Source: an uncultured Lachnospiraceae bacterium (GTDB lineage: Bacteria; Bacillota; Clostridia; Lachnospirales; Lachnospiraceae). Taken from it: 64,000 nt of DNA. The stretch covers positions 26,575 through 90,574 of the forward strand of contig CAQGLR010000014.1 in the NCBI GenBank assembly GCA_948794795.1, read 5' to 3'. Under the pieces are notes generated by a model, which saw only the letters and a list, made by a program, of their open reading frames with translations, was not told the DNA's origin and did not search any database. Shown in pieces: positions 46,265 to 54,747 of this stretch. The translations under genes were made by a program, and so were the position numbers. Positions within the stretch are counted from its first letter, which is position 1; every line of letters begins with the position of its first letter.

Positions 46265-47998
46265 TTAACCTCTCTTTATCATCAACACTTTTCTCATATA
46301 ACATCCTGCATTAAAATGTCCCACACATTCTGTACATCTGACACACTTTTTATCATTAATACTATATATTATTTTACCAGTTCCATCATCCTTAACACTT
46401 ATTGCATCATATTTACAGACACTCTCACATGCTTTACATCCTAAACACATTTGATACTTTGTAAGCTGGCACTTTACCTTTCCTTCTGCAGTTTGTAGAT
46501 TCTTTGCTCCAGCAATATGTATATCTTCTATAATTACTTTTAATCTATAACTACCTATTCTGCCTTGAAGAATTAAATTTATTTTTCCTGTCTTATCAAC
46601 AATACATACTTCTCCAAGTCTTTTATTTCCCATCTCTTTATTGATATATCCAAATGGTTTAAAAAGCTCATATAACGTTTCCGAAATAGGTCTTTGAAGT
46701 TCATAATTAAATGCTCTTTCCTCTGTGGCACAAGGTTCAAATGAAATTAATGTTTTTTGTGCCATATCTAAACCATTTCCACCTTGTCTGGCTTTCCAAT
46801 TGCCTCCATCAATATATTCCTCTGGATCGGGTTTACCTATCTGCTTAGCAAATTCAATAAGCTTTTCTCTCCAATGTATATATTTATCATACATATGTAC
46901 TTTTGAAAGAAATTCAGACCATGCACCATTATTAGGGCAACACCAACAACCAACCCGTGAATATCCTAAACGGTATGCATCATTAAAATCAATACCTGTC
47001 GTAAATATATATAACCAAACATCAAAATCAATCCATTCAATAATAGGCGAAACGACTGTTTGCTTGGATATTTTAGGACTATCACTTTCCCTGTCATACT
47101 TACCTCTACTTACTGATTCATTATGCCTTATACCATAAAAAGTTAAAATATTTGTCTTATTTTTAAATGCGGATGATATCATTTTCTGAATAGCTCCTGT
47201 CTTAAAAACAGTACAACACCATCTCATAACTCTACTTGGTGGTCCAATTATCTTACATAGCTCCTCAAAATCTTTTTCTCTATTTTTAGCAGATATTAAC
47301 CTAACTCCTTTAGATTCATCATTTTTGTTAAATCTTTCTTTGTATTCATATGTTAAAGGAAACTCTAATGTAGTATCACCAAAAATATGTAACACCTTAT
47401 TTGTGCCTAATGCTTTACCCACTAAATGTGATGTAACAGTCGAATCTTTTCCACCACTAAATGATATGAACATATCTTCAATAACGTATTTGTTTCTAAA
47501 TGACTGAATATATAATGTTGCTTCTTCAGTAATAAAATTATAATGTTCACGATTAGCTAAAACAAACCGGCTTATATTTTCATCAAAATATGAATAATCT
47601 ATATTTTGAGAAAATTTATCATATTTTTCCTTAATAAGCTGTATTTTCTCAATATTCCATCTATTTATCTTTGAAATTGAAATTTTTAATTTTTCTCCAT
47701 TAACAATATAGGCTGTATTAGCACACCACATTGAAGTATTTACATATTTATAAATATCTTTTTCACCTAAAATCAATGCTATCAACAATCTCTCTTCTGG
47801 AAAAACAGGTCTTAAATCTGTTGCAATATATTCTCCCTCCGTCCCACAAATAGGACATACTTTCTCATAAACTGGAATATTACATTCGTTGCACCAATAT
47901 AAAGTCGTTGCTGTTATTGTCTTATGTCCACATGATGGTTTAACACATCTTTCTCCCACCATTGGTACATTACACTTAGGACATATTCTTTCAAGCAT
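46265..47998 (-). CDS. PAPS-reductase-type ATP pyrophosphatase with zinc ribbons and ferredoxin domain (SspD/DndC/BrxP-like)
   Basis: The protein has 577 residues. Residues 1-55 hold three Cys pairs (CPKC, CNEC, CPIC) in zinc-ribbon arrangement. Residues 175-420 form an adenine-hydrolase domain with the PP-loop SGGKDS at 181-186, then RWCCTVFKTGAIQ and RVGCWCCPNNGAW, a likely iron-sulfur or zinc site. The C-terminal 60 residues are a two-cluster ferredoxin domain (CLGCKACESVCKYDA and CVRCTECVGHFNAGC). Such proteins activate the DNA backbone phosphate for sulfur insertion in DndC/SspD, and BrxP of type 4 BREX is related. AGAGAGG precedes ATG 47998. It is the first gene of the island operon. 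Confidence 0.85.
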   Translation of the reverse strand: MLERICPKCNVPMVGERCVKPSCGHKTITATTLYWCNECNIPVYEKVCPICGTEGEYIATDLRPVFPEERLLIALILGEKDIYKYVNTSMWCANTAYIVNGEKLKISISKINRWNIEKIQLIKEKYDKFSQNIDYSYFDENISRFVLANREHYNFITEEATLYIQSFRNKYVIEDMFISFSGGKDSTVTSHLVGKALGTNKVLHIFGDTTLEFPLTYEYKERFNKNDESKGVRLISAKNREKDFEELCKIIGPPSRVMRWCCTVFKTGAIQKMISSAFKNKTNILTFYGIRHNESVSRGKYDRESDSPKISKQTVVSPIIEWIDFDVWLYIFTTGIDFNDAYRLGYSRVGCWCCPNNGAWSEFLSKVHMYDKYIHWREKLIEFAKQIGKPDPEEYIDGGNWKARQGGNGLDMAQKTLISFEPCATEERAFNYELQRPISETLYELFKPFGYINKEMGNKRLGEVCIVDKTGKINLILQGRIGSYRLKVIIEDIHIAGAKNLQTAEGKVKCQLTKYQMCLGCKACESVCKYDAISVKDDGTGKIIYSINDKKCVRCTECVGHFNAGCYMRKVLMIKRG

Positions 47999-48294
47999 TT
48001 ATCTTTCCTCTCTTATTTACCAACTAGATTTTTTGATACAAAGCTCCTTCCAAGCCTTGTTAGTTAATTTAAAATAATTACAATAAACCAGCATCTGCTT
48101 CACCAAAAGCCGCCTTATATCTCAATATATTATTCCTTAACCAAGTCTTTTTAAGTCATTCTAAATTGAAATTTGGAACATAAAAAATATACTTATACAT
48201 AAGAATTATATCATTTCATCTTCTTAGACTCAACTAAATTTTCTTATTTTCCAGGATAACCTTTTATATGGTTATTCTGCTTATTTTCAATATA
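47999..48294. other. Spacer upstream of the defence operon, with a short decayed frame
   Basis: No intact gene. On the minus strand a short frame ending at TAA 48019-48017, 19 bases before the sspD-like start, encodes YFKLTNKAWKELCIKKSSW preceded by a possible ATG at 48094. It may be the tail of a lost gene. A promoter for the island must lie here; a weak TTGGTT / ATATAA pair near 48120-48150 is the best candidate. Confidence 0.35.
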
Positions 48295-48556
48295 TTTGAG
48301 TTTCCCCATTTTTTAAATTATACAAAGACTATATTACTCTGGCAAATTCCAAATGTTTTACTATAAGGCAGCTGTTATGGGGGCGCTGGTGCTTAAGCTA
48401 CGTTTTCAATGCTTAATAGAAACAGTTGTTTCTATTAAGCATTTGGGGCTTTATGCACCACTGCGCATCCCATTCAAACGCAAGTGGGCTGCTGGTAGTA
48501 AAACTTTGGAATTGCCAGAGGCAAAATACCTGTATATTAAAAAAAGGAAAACCAAA
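48295..48556 (+). repeat. Palindromic MITE-like element, family A copy 6
   Basis: About 262 bases, left end TTTGAGTTTCCCCATTTTT, inner arms CTCTGGCAAATTCC and GGAATTGCCAGAG, core GCGCTGGTGCTTAAGC / TTTATGCACCACTGCGC and apical hairpin AATGCTTAATAGAAAC / GTTTCTATTAAGCATT. Forward orientation; it is the right neighbour of the defence island. Confidence 0.85.
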
Positions 48557-48660
48557 ATCAATATATCCTTTACATTTGAAACAAAAAATATTAGACTATA
48601 AATAAAAACATTTTAATAATGAATGTGACATTTACAACACATTCAAAAAAGGAGGCCTTT

Positions 48661-49344
48661 ATGGGAATTTTAACACGTTTTAAAGATATTATGTCATCAA
48701 ATATTAATGCACTTCTTGATAAAGCAGAAGACCCAGAGAAAATGATTGACCAGTGCCTGCGCAACCTGAACAGTGACCTGGGCAAAGTAAAGTCTGAAAC
48801 AGCGGCAGTTATGGCAGATGAACAGCGTGCAAAAAGACAGCTGGATGAATGTACACAAGAAATCAATAAGATACAGAATTATGCCGCAAAAGCTGTTTCT
48901 GCTGGCAATGATGATGATGCAAGGCTGTTTCTTGAGAAAAAGCAGACACTTACTGCCAGGCAGGCAGAGCTACAGCAGATATATAATTCAGCAAAATCCA
49001 ATTCAGAAAATATGCGTGCAATGAATGATAAACTGGTTAAAGATATTGCTAATCTTGAAGAAAGGCGCAATTCCATTAAAGCTAAAATGAATATAGCACG
49101 CACACAGGAACATATTAACCAGATGGTTTCAAATACAAGTGGTGCCAATAACTCCATAAATGCATTTGAACGTATGGAGGCAAAAGCAGACCAGATGCTT
49201 GACAGGGCAAACGCAATGGCAGAATTAAACAATTCCAGCCATGACAGCATAGATGACCTTAAAGCCAAATATGACAGCGCCCCTGGTGGTGGCTCTGGAA
49301 TTGAAGATGAGCTTGCGGCATTAAAAGCAAGCCTTGGCAAATAA
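48661..49344 (+). CDS. ydjF: PspA/IM30-family protein (YdjF-like)
   Basis: ATG 48661 is preceded by AAGGAGG and gives 227 residues, the family's usual size; an in-frame ATG at 48619 has no site. The N-terminal amphipathic GILTRFKDIMSSNINALLDKAEDPEKMIDQ is typical, followed by long coiled-coil helices. PspA proteins polymerise on the inner face of the membrane and protect it under envelope stress. It is the first of four genes in the same order as ydjFGHI of Bacillus subtilis. Confidence 0.93.
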   Translation: MGILTRFKDIMSSNINALLDKAEDPEKMIDQCLRNLNSDLGKVKSETAAVMADEQRAKRQLDECTQEINKIQNYAAKAVSAGNDDDARLFLEKKQTLTARQAELQQIYNSAKSNSENMRAMNDKLVKDIANLEERRNSIKAKMNIARTQEHINQMVSNTSGANNSINAFERMEAKADQMLDRANAMAELNNSSHDSIDDLKAKYDSAPGGGSGIEDELAALKASLGK

Positions 49345-49374
49345 TCCTATATTGTAATTAATGAGAGGAAACAT

Positions 49375-50430
49375 ATGGTAATACAATATAAATGCCCTGG
49401 CTGTGGTGCAGATATGGTATTTAACAGCCAGACTGGCAGGCTGCATTGTGACAGCTGCGGACACGACGAAGAAATAGAAGGTTACAATACAGAAGACTTC
49501 CAGGAATTTGAAGAACATTTCCACTCATCCACATTTGAAGGTGATGAAGTAAACCAGTACCAATGTAACAACTGTGGTGCTATACTGCTTACAGATAAGG
49601 ATACTACTGCAACAACATGCAGCTTCTGTGGTGCACCTGTTATATTAGGTGACAGGCTTTCAGGTGCACTTGCACCATCCAAAGTAATTCCTTTCAGCAT
49701 ATCAAAAAGTGAAGCTGAAGCTGCATTTAAAAAATGGTGCCACCACGGTTTTCTTATGCCACGCAATTTTAAACAGGCTGACAGGATTAAAAGCCTCACA
49801 GGAATATACGTACCCTTCTGGTTATATGACGTGCAAGGACAGGGAGAGGCCATTGCACATTGTACACGCATACATACACATGATGAAGGGGACAACATTG
49901 TCACTAAAACAAACCATTTTGATGTATACCGCAAAGTTGATTTAAGATACAATAATATTCCTGCTGATGCATCAGAAAAAATGCCTGATAACCTTATGGA
50001 TAAACTTGAGCCATTTGATTACAGCAATATGAAAATTTTTAACACACCATATCTTGCAGGTTTTATATCAGAAAAATACAATTATACAGACCGTGAGATG
50101 TTTCCACGCATACAACAGCGCGTTACACGGTATATAGATAACTATGTATCAAGTACAATAATGGGATACTCCACTAAAAATATAATAAACCACGATTACC
50201 GTGCAAAGCAGATTAATGCAGAATATGTTCTTTTTCCTGTATGGATGGTTTATTATGATTATGACCATTCTGAATATACTTTCGCCATGAACGGGCAGAC
50301 TGGCAAAATAGCGGGCAAACCTCCATTAAGTATTGGCAAAGCAGCAGGAGGGGCGGCACTGGTAACATTAATCCTCTTTATTATCTGCCGTATAATTACT
50401 GTTTTAATGGGAGGTCCTGTATTATGGTAA
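49375..50430 (+). CDS. ydjG: Zinc-ribbon membrane protein (YdjG-like)
   Basis: The protein has 351 residues. Two zinc ribbons lie in the first 90 residues (CPGCGAD...CDSC and CNNCGAILL...CSFCGAPV). A beta-rich middle (GIYVPFWLYDVQGQGEAIA, YVLFPVWMVYYDYDHSEYTFAMNGQTGKI) follows, and one membrane helix ends the protein. This matches YdjG-type proteins found after PspA. GAGAGG precedes ATG 49375. The stop overlaps the next gene by seven bases. Its role in membrane stress is inferred from the operon. Confidence 0.85.
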   Translation: MVIQYKCPGCGADMVFNSQTGRLHCDSCGHDEEIEGYNTEDFQEFEEHFHSSTFEGDEVNQYQCNNCGAILLTDKDTTATTCSFCGAPVILGDRLSGALAPSKVIPFSISKSEAEAAFKKWCHHGFLMPRNFKQADRIKSLTGIYVPFWLYDVQGQGEAIAHCTRIHTHDEGDNIVTKTNHFDVYRKVDLRYNNIPADASEKMPDNLMDKLEPFDYSNMKIFNTPYLAGFISEKYNYTDREMFPRIQQRVTRYIDNYVSSTIMGYSTKNIINHDYRAKQINAEYVLFPVWMVYYDYDHSEYTFAMNGQTGKIAGKPPLSIGKAAGGAALVTLILFIICRIITVLMGGPVLW

Positions 50431-51179
50431 AAAAACTGTTAAAATACAATATTTTCCTGTTTTTTGTTTTATTTATAACTTATATACCAGTACATAGTAC
50501 TGCAAGTGCAGAAACAATTATACAGGATGACGCAGGAATCCTTTCATCAGGCGAAGAACCAGAACTAAAAAGCCTGTGTGACAAAATATATAAAGAATAC
50601 AATACATCTGTATATATATGGACTGACAACAGTATAAGCGGAAGTGATGATTTTGGAAGTATTATGGAACAATTTGTTGCTTCACATTCTAATAAAGATG
50701 TTATAATACTTATGGTGGGCATGTACCCTGGTGACAGAATATATGAAATACAAGGATATGGTACTGCACAGGAGATGCTTACAAATAAAAGATGCAGCAA
50801 AATACTAGATTATATGCACAGTGATATGGCTGGTGGCAATTACTATGATGCAGTAAAAACCTTTTGCCAGAAAGCATATAAATATATGGGAAAGCCGCCA
50901 AAGCTTGACAATATAATTTTCTCACCACTCTTCCAGCTTATAATATGTCTGGTTGCTGGAATTGTGCCTGTTTCTGTAATTGCATATAATTCTGGCGGAC
51001 GTACAACCACCAACAGCAATACCTACCTTGATAAGAATAATTCAAGGGTTATAGGAAGTTTTGACAGATACACACATACAACTGTAACCAGGACTCCAAA
51101 ACCTAAAAATAACACTAGCAGCAGCGCAGGTGGCGGTGGTGGTTCCAGCCATAGCAGCGGTGGTGGCAGGAGTTTTTAA
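50424..51179 (+). CDS. ydjH: TPM-domain membrane protein (YdjH-like)
   Basis: The protein has 251 residues: signal peptide (about 1-28), a TPM (TLP18.3/Psb32/MOLO-1) domain (IIQDDAGILSSGEEPELKSL ... VIILMVGMYPGDRIYEIQGYG), one membrane helix (PLFQLIICLVAGIVPVSVIAY), and a Gly/Ser-rich tail. The domain faces outside. It overlaps the ydjG-like gene and belongs to the PspA operon. The function of TPM proteins in bacteria is poorly known. Confidence 0.85.
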   Translation: MVKKLLKYNIFLFFVLFITYIPVHSTASAETIIQDDAGILSSGEEPELKSLCDKIYKEYNTSVYIWTDNSISGSDDFGSIMEQFVASHSNKDVIILMVGMYPGDRIYEIQGYGTAQEMLTNKRCSKILDYMHSDMAGGNYYDAVKTFCQKAYKYMGKPPKLDNIIFSPLFQLIICLVAGIVPVSVIAYNSGGRTTTNSNTYLDKNNSRVIGSFDRYTHTTVTRTPKPKNNTSSSAGGGGGSSHSSGGGRSF

Positions 51180-51192
51180 AAAACTATACATA

Positions 51193-51335
51193 TTTGTAGA
51201 TATTTTCTTTAAATCTACAAAGCCAAATATCCCACAACAGGGCATAGCTTGGTTTCTCTTTAGCTTACATGCCCCATATTGGGTATCCGGCTTCCGTGGG
51301 CATGCCCAGATTATGCAAGTATACTTACATAATCT
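51193..51335 (+). other. Structured intergenic region inside the pspA operon
   Basis: Three or four hairpins lie in a row: 51193-51221 (TTTGTAGAT / ATCTACAAA, perfect), 51240-51274 (GGGCATAGC ... ACATGCCC with a CTTGGTTTCTCTTTAGCTT loop), GGGCATGCCC at 51298-51307, and 51308-51335 (AGATTATG / CATAATCT). The second hairpin and its loop recur at 61392-61426. It may be an attenuator between ydjH and ydjI or a small repeat. Confidence 0.5.
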
Positions 51336-51453
51336 TCACTTTGCCTTCGCAGAAATAAACCAGGATGAAAGAAAAAATAAGAAAGGATAAAATCAGACAC
51401 TCTTTCAGCCTTTATGTCTGTGCTTCAAATTTTTTGAAGCTTTGGTATAATTT

Positions 51454-52422
51454 ATGGGACTTTTTTCAGGACAATTTGCAAATGTAGTTGAATGGGAAGA
51501 ATGGCGTGATGACATGATTTTCTGGAAGTGGGCCAACCGTGAAATTAAAAAAGGCTCAAAACTTATAATTAAGCCTGGCCAGGATGCAATCTTCCTTTAC
51601 AATGGTAAAATTGAGGGAATATTTAAAGATGACGGGGAATATGATATCGAATCACAGATTATTCCTTTCCTTTCATCATTAAAAGGCTTTAAATTTGGCT
51701 TTAACAGTGGTATAAGGGCAGAGGTTCTCTTTGTCAATACCAAAGAATTTCTTATAAAATGGGGTACTAAAGCACCTGTAAACATTCCAGCACCAAATAT
51801 GCCTGGCGGGCTTCCTATACGTGCAAATGGTACTCTTACATTAAAGGTTGATGATTATCTTGCATTAATAGACAAAATAGCAGGTGTTAAACAACAGTAC
51901 ACTGTTGAAGATGTAAAACTACGAATAACCTCAGTTATTGACCAGCTTCTTATGAAATGGATAACAAAAGAAGGCAAAGATATGTTTAACCTCCAGGCAA
52001 ATGCATTTGATATAGCTAATGGAATAAAAAGTGACCTTGATATGCAGATTATAAAGGATGGTATGACAATAACAGGACTGCAGATTATGAGCTTTAACTA
52101 TCCTTCTGAAATACAGGATATGATTAATAAAAATGCTGCACAAAGCATGGTTGGCGATATAGGAAGATACCAGCAGGTATCTATGACAGATGCAATGGCA
52201 TCTGGAAATCTCAACGGTGGCAGTGTAGCAGGAGATATGGCAGGTATGATGATGGGTATGCAGATGGCAAACCATATGCTTAACCAGCAAGGCCAGAATA
52301 CAGGCAGCCCTTCTCCTGGTCCACAGGCACAATCACCAGGAATACCAAATTTCTGCCCTAACTGTGGGCAAAAAACAACAGGGAGCAATTTCTGTCCTAA
52401 CTGTGGCCAGAAACTTGTATAA
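51454..52422 (+). CDS. ydjI: SPFH-domain protein with zinc ribbons (YdjI-like)
   Basis: The protein has 322 residues. Residues 1-220 form an SPFH/virion-core-type domain (NVVEWEEWRDDMIFWKWANREIKKGSKLII, VKQQYTVEDVKLRITSVIDQLLMKWI). Then come a Met/Gly/Asn-rich linker and a C-terminal double zinc ribbon (CPNCGQKTTGSNFCPNCGQKL). It matches YdjI, which in Bacillus works with PspA at the membrane. The start fits the family, yet no Shine-Dalgarno site precedes ATG 51454; instead a TATAAT-like block ends two bases before it. Confidence 0.88.
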   Translation: MGLFSGQFANVVEWEEWRDDMIFWKWANREIKKGSKLIIKPGQDAIFLYNGKIEGIFKDDGEYDIESQIIPFLSSLKGFKFGFNSGIRAEVLFVNTKEFLIKWGTKAPVNIPAPNMPGGLPIRANGTLTLKVDDYLALIDKIAGVKQQYTVEDVKLRITSVIDQLLMKWITKEGKDMFNLQANAFDIANGIKSDLDMQIIKDGMTITGLQIMSFNYPSEIQDMINKNAAQSMVGDIGRYQQVSMTDAMASGNLNGGSVAGDMAGMMMGMQMANHMLNQQGQNTGSPSPGPQAQSPGIPNFCPNCGQKTTGSNFCPNCGQKLV

Positions 52423-52503
52423 ACAGACAACATCAGGCTAAATACCGCACCACAAAACAGGGTATTGGTTACATAGGTGCCTGGCTCCGTTTTTACACAA
52501 ATA

Positions 52504-52557
52504 AAACGTCAAAGCTTTTATATTCTGTTTAATTGTATATATGGAGCTTTGACGTTT
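52504..52557. terminator. Inverted repeat after the pspA operon
   Basis: AAACGTCAAAGCT (52504-52516) pairs with AGCTTTGACGTTT (52545-52557), a perfect 13-base stem with a 28-base loop. It lies about 80 bases beyond the ydjI-like stop and overlaps the 3' end of the small minus-strand gene at 52529-52693, so it could stop transcripts from both sides. Confidence 0.5.
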
Positions 52558-52693
52558 CTATAGAATATACATTTTCGTTCCTTGATGCAATACCCTCTGC
52601 CAATACAACACTAACTGTTAAAAATATTGCACATATTATGCACATCCATATTATTGCCCTTTTTGAAAGTTTAAAACTTGTTTTTTTATCCAA
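52529..52693 (-). CDS. Small single-pass membrane protein, unknown
   Basis: A 54-residue frame starts at TTG 52693, seven bases after a strong GGGAGGGAG site. It begins with a Lys-rich stretch (DKKTSFKLSKR), then one membrane segment (AIIWMCIICAIFLTVSVVLA), then a polar tail (EGIASRNENVYSIETSKLHI). The pattern is that of a short type II membrane protein or exported peptide. It lies downstream of the ABC exporter genes on the same strand. I do not recognise a family. The ribosome site and lysine-then-hydrophobic layout support a real gene. Confidence 0.55.
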   Translation of the reverse strand: MDKKTSFKLSKRAIIWMCIICAIFLTVSVVLAEGIASRNENVYSIETSKLHIYN

Positions 52694-52920
52694 AACCAAT
52701 CTCCCTCCCTGTTATAAAGTATATAATACTTGTCCTTAATATTAATTTAAATAAATCCAATTTAATTTTCTCTACTTCATAATATATCACAAAAAGGCAG
52801 ATTTATTCCTTAAATCTTTCTTAAACTTCCTTAATAATCCAAATTTTCATGGACACTGGATACCATAATCCGCTCTGCTGCCTGTCCAGACCATCCTAAC
52901 AACCTCTTTATGGCATTTAT
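52694..52920. other. Spacer between the small membrane protein and the ABC transporter
   Basis: No gene seen. AT-rich, with several TTCCTTAA/CTTAAAC-like repeats near 52808-52833 on the plus strand that could be a regulatory site for the small gene. Confidence 0.3.
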
Positions 52921-53838
52921 TTACTTTACTTTTTTCATCAATTCCATATAATATTTTTCGAGGCTTGCACCCTCTGCACGTATTTCTTTTATATCCACTT
53001 CATTTAATACACATTCTTTCATTACATCAGCTGTATTTCCAGAAAAATTATAAAGACATAATTGTTTATCTGTTATTATTTCTAATCTGTTCCCTGGAAA
53101 CATTTTTCTTAAAATATCTGCTGCTTTCTGCACATCATTAACCCGCATATTTAAATATGGTTCACATTTCTTTAAAAGCTCTTCTGCTGTAACTTGTTCT
53201 ATCATTTTGCCTTTATTTATAAAACCATAACATGTTGCCATCTGGTCCAGTTCACTTAAGATATGGCTTGAAACCAGAATTGTCATGCCTTGCTCCTTAT
53301 TAAGCCTTTTCAAAAGCTCCCTTAAGCTGGCAATCCCTTCTGGGTCCAGACCATTAACTGGCTCATCAAGCACTAACAATTCTGGCTTTCCCATAAGTGC
53401 TATTGCAATACCAAGCCTCTGTTTCATACCAAGTGAAAAGTTCCTTGCTTTTTTTGTTCCAGTATCTTCTAAACCCACAATTTTTAATATTTCCTTAATA
53501 CAACCTTTATCTTCAATACCCTTTTGCAGCCGTACAACTTCAAGATTATCCTTTGCTGTCATTCCAGGATAAAACGCTGGTCCTTCAACCATCGCCCCAA
53601 TGCGCTTACGCTGGATATACATTTTACTCTGCTGCTTTTCTCCAAATAACACAATCTCTCCATCTGTCTGCACAGCCCTGCCTGTAAGGATACGCATAAG
53701 TGTTGTTTTTCCTGCACCATTTTTTCCAACAAAGCCATAAATACTGCCACGGCATATTTCCATATCCAGACTATTAAGAGCATAAGACTTTTTATACTTC
53801 TTTGTAAGTTTTCTTGTTACAAATATTTTCTCTTCCAT
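52921..53838 (-). CDS. ABC transporter ATP-binding protein, bacitracin/lantibiotic-export type
   Basis: The protein has 305 residues: Walker A GKNGAGKTTL, signature FSLGMKQRLGIA, Walker B LLVLDEPVNGLD and the H-loop in SSHILSEL. The C-terminal extension (about 220-305) is the one found in BcrA/NatA-type exporters that move peptide antibiotics or protect from them. GGAGGG precedes ATG 53838. It is the last gene of a three-gene set after two permeases; 87 bases separate it from the nearer permease. Confidence 0.9.
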   Translation of the reverse strand: MEEKIFVTRKLTKKYKKSYALNSLDMEICRGSIYGFVGKNGAGKTTLMRILTGRAVQTDGEIVLFGEKQQSKMYIQRKRIGAMVEGPAFYPGMTAKDNLEVVRLQKGIEDKGCIKEILKIVGLEDTGTKKARNFSLGMKQRLGIAIALMGKPELLVLDEPVNGLDPEGIASLRELLKRLNKEQGMTILVSSHILSELDQMATCYGFINKGKMIEQVTAEELLKKCEPYLNMRVNDVQKAADILRKMFPGNRLEIITDKQLCLYNFSGNTADVMKECVLNEVDIKEIRAEGASLEKYYMELMKKVK

Positions 53839-53925
53839 CCTGTCCCTCCTGTTATATTACAATAAAATACCATAATTATAATGTATCCAGTTATCTGGTA
53901 AAACATTAAAATTCCATACAGTATA

Positions 53926-54669
53926 TTATTTTAATTCTGCTTTTTCAAAAAGAAACGTTGCTCCTACAACCGTTACAATAAGCGTTATAACCATAACAAA
54001 AATATATTTATAATCTGAAAATCCATCTTCATTACATTCAAATGATATAATCTGGTATAGATATACATATTCCATAAAATGTTTAATAACAGGCTTTTCA
54101 ATAAAAGGAAGATTTGCTTTCACAATAAAAAATATGTATGAAATAAGCATACTGGCCGGAACGGTTACAACAGCATTTTTTATAAATAACGCCACAAACA
54201 TTATTACTGTCCCTTGCACTATAAAATCCAAAACAAAATAAAATAAATGTAATAAAATATTTTGAAAAGATTCTTCAGCAAGTTCTGCACCAAACCCATT
54301 AGCCAGTGCTATAATAAGAGGAATTACCATAAATGCAAGACATATAAGAAAGAAACCAATTAAAAAAACTATAAATTTTGCACCAAAAATTTTTTTGCGT
54401 GTAAAACCACATAATAAAGCATTTCCAAATCCTTTCTGCGTAAACTCATTGCAAATAAAAACTGCTGCCAGCATATAACCTAGTAATAAGGAATAAAGAA
54501 TCATTTTTAATGATATAACAAGTTCATTATATCCTAATGTTGTCACCATGCCTTCTAAATAACTAACTAAAAGGCATAAATTACCTATAACAACAGAACA
54601 TAACATCAACACTTTAAACCCTGTTAGCTTTATCAATTTAAACCATTCCGCTTTTATAAGATTTATCAT
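53926..54669 (-). CDS. ABC-2-type permease
   Basis: This 247-residue protein has about six membrane segments and opens MINLIKAEWFKLIKLTGFKVL, typical of lantibiotic-immunity/BcrB-like permeases. CNEFTQKGFGNALLCGFTRKKIFGAKF is the cytoplasmic loop before segment three. It is clearly a paralogue of the permease at 54748 and probably forms a heterodimer with it. AAAGGG precedes ATG 54669. Confidence 0.85.
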   Translation of the reverse strand: MINLIKAEWFKLIKLTGFKVLMLCSVVIGNLCLLVSYLEGMVTTLGYNELVISLKMILYSLLLGYMLAAVFICNEFTQKGFGNALLCGFTRKKIFGAKFIVFLIGFFLICLAFMVIPLIIALANGFGAELAEESFQNILLHLFYFVLDFIVQGTVIMFVALFIKNAVVTVPASMLISYIFFIVKANLPFIEKPVIKHFMEYVYLYQIISFECNEDGFSDYKYIFVMVITLIVTVVGATFLFEKAELK

Positions 54670-54747
54670 ATTTTTCCCTTTCTATTACAATTAATAATAA
54701 AATTTATTTTAATATATTACATTGCTCTCTTATTACATTTTCTTAAT

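Noticed and set aside
51130..51390. 86-residue plus-strand frame between ydjH and ydjI
   Set aside because: It starts inside ydjH, runs through hairpin-rich DNA and has no ribosome site.
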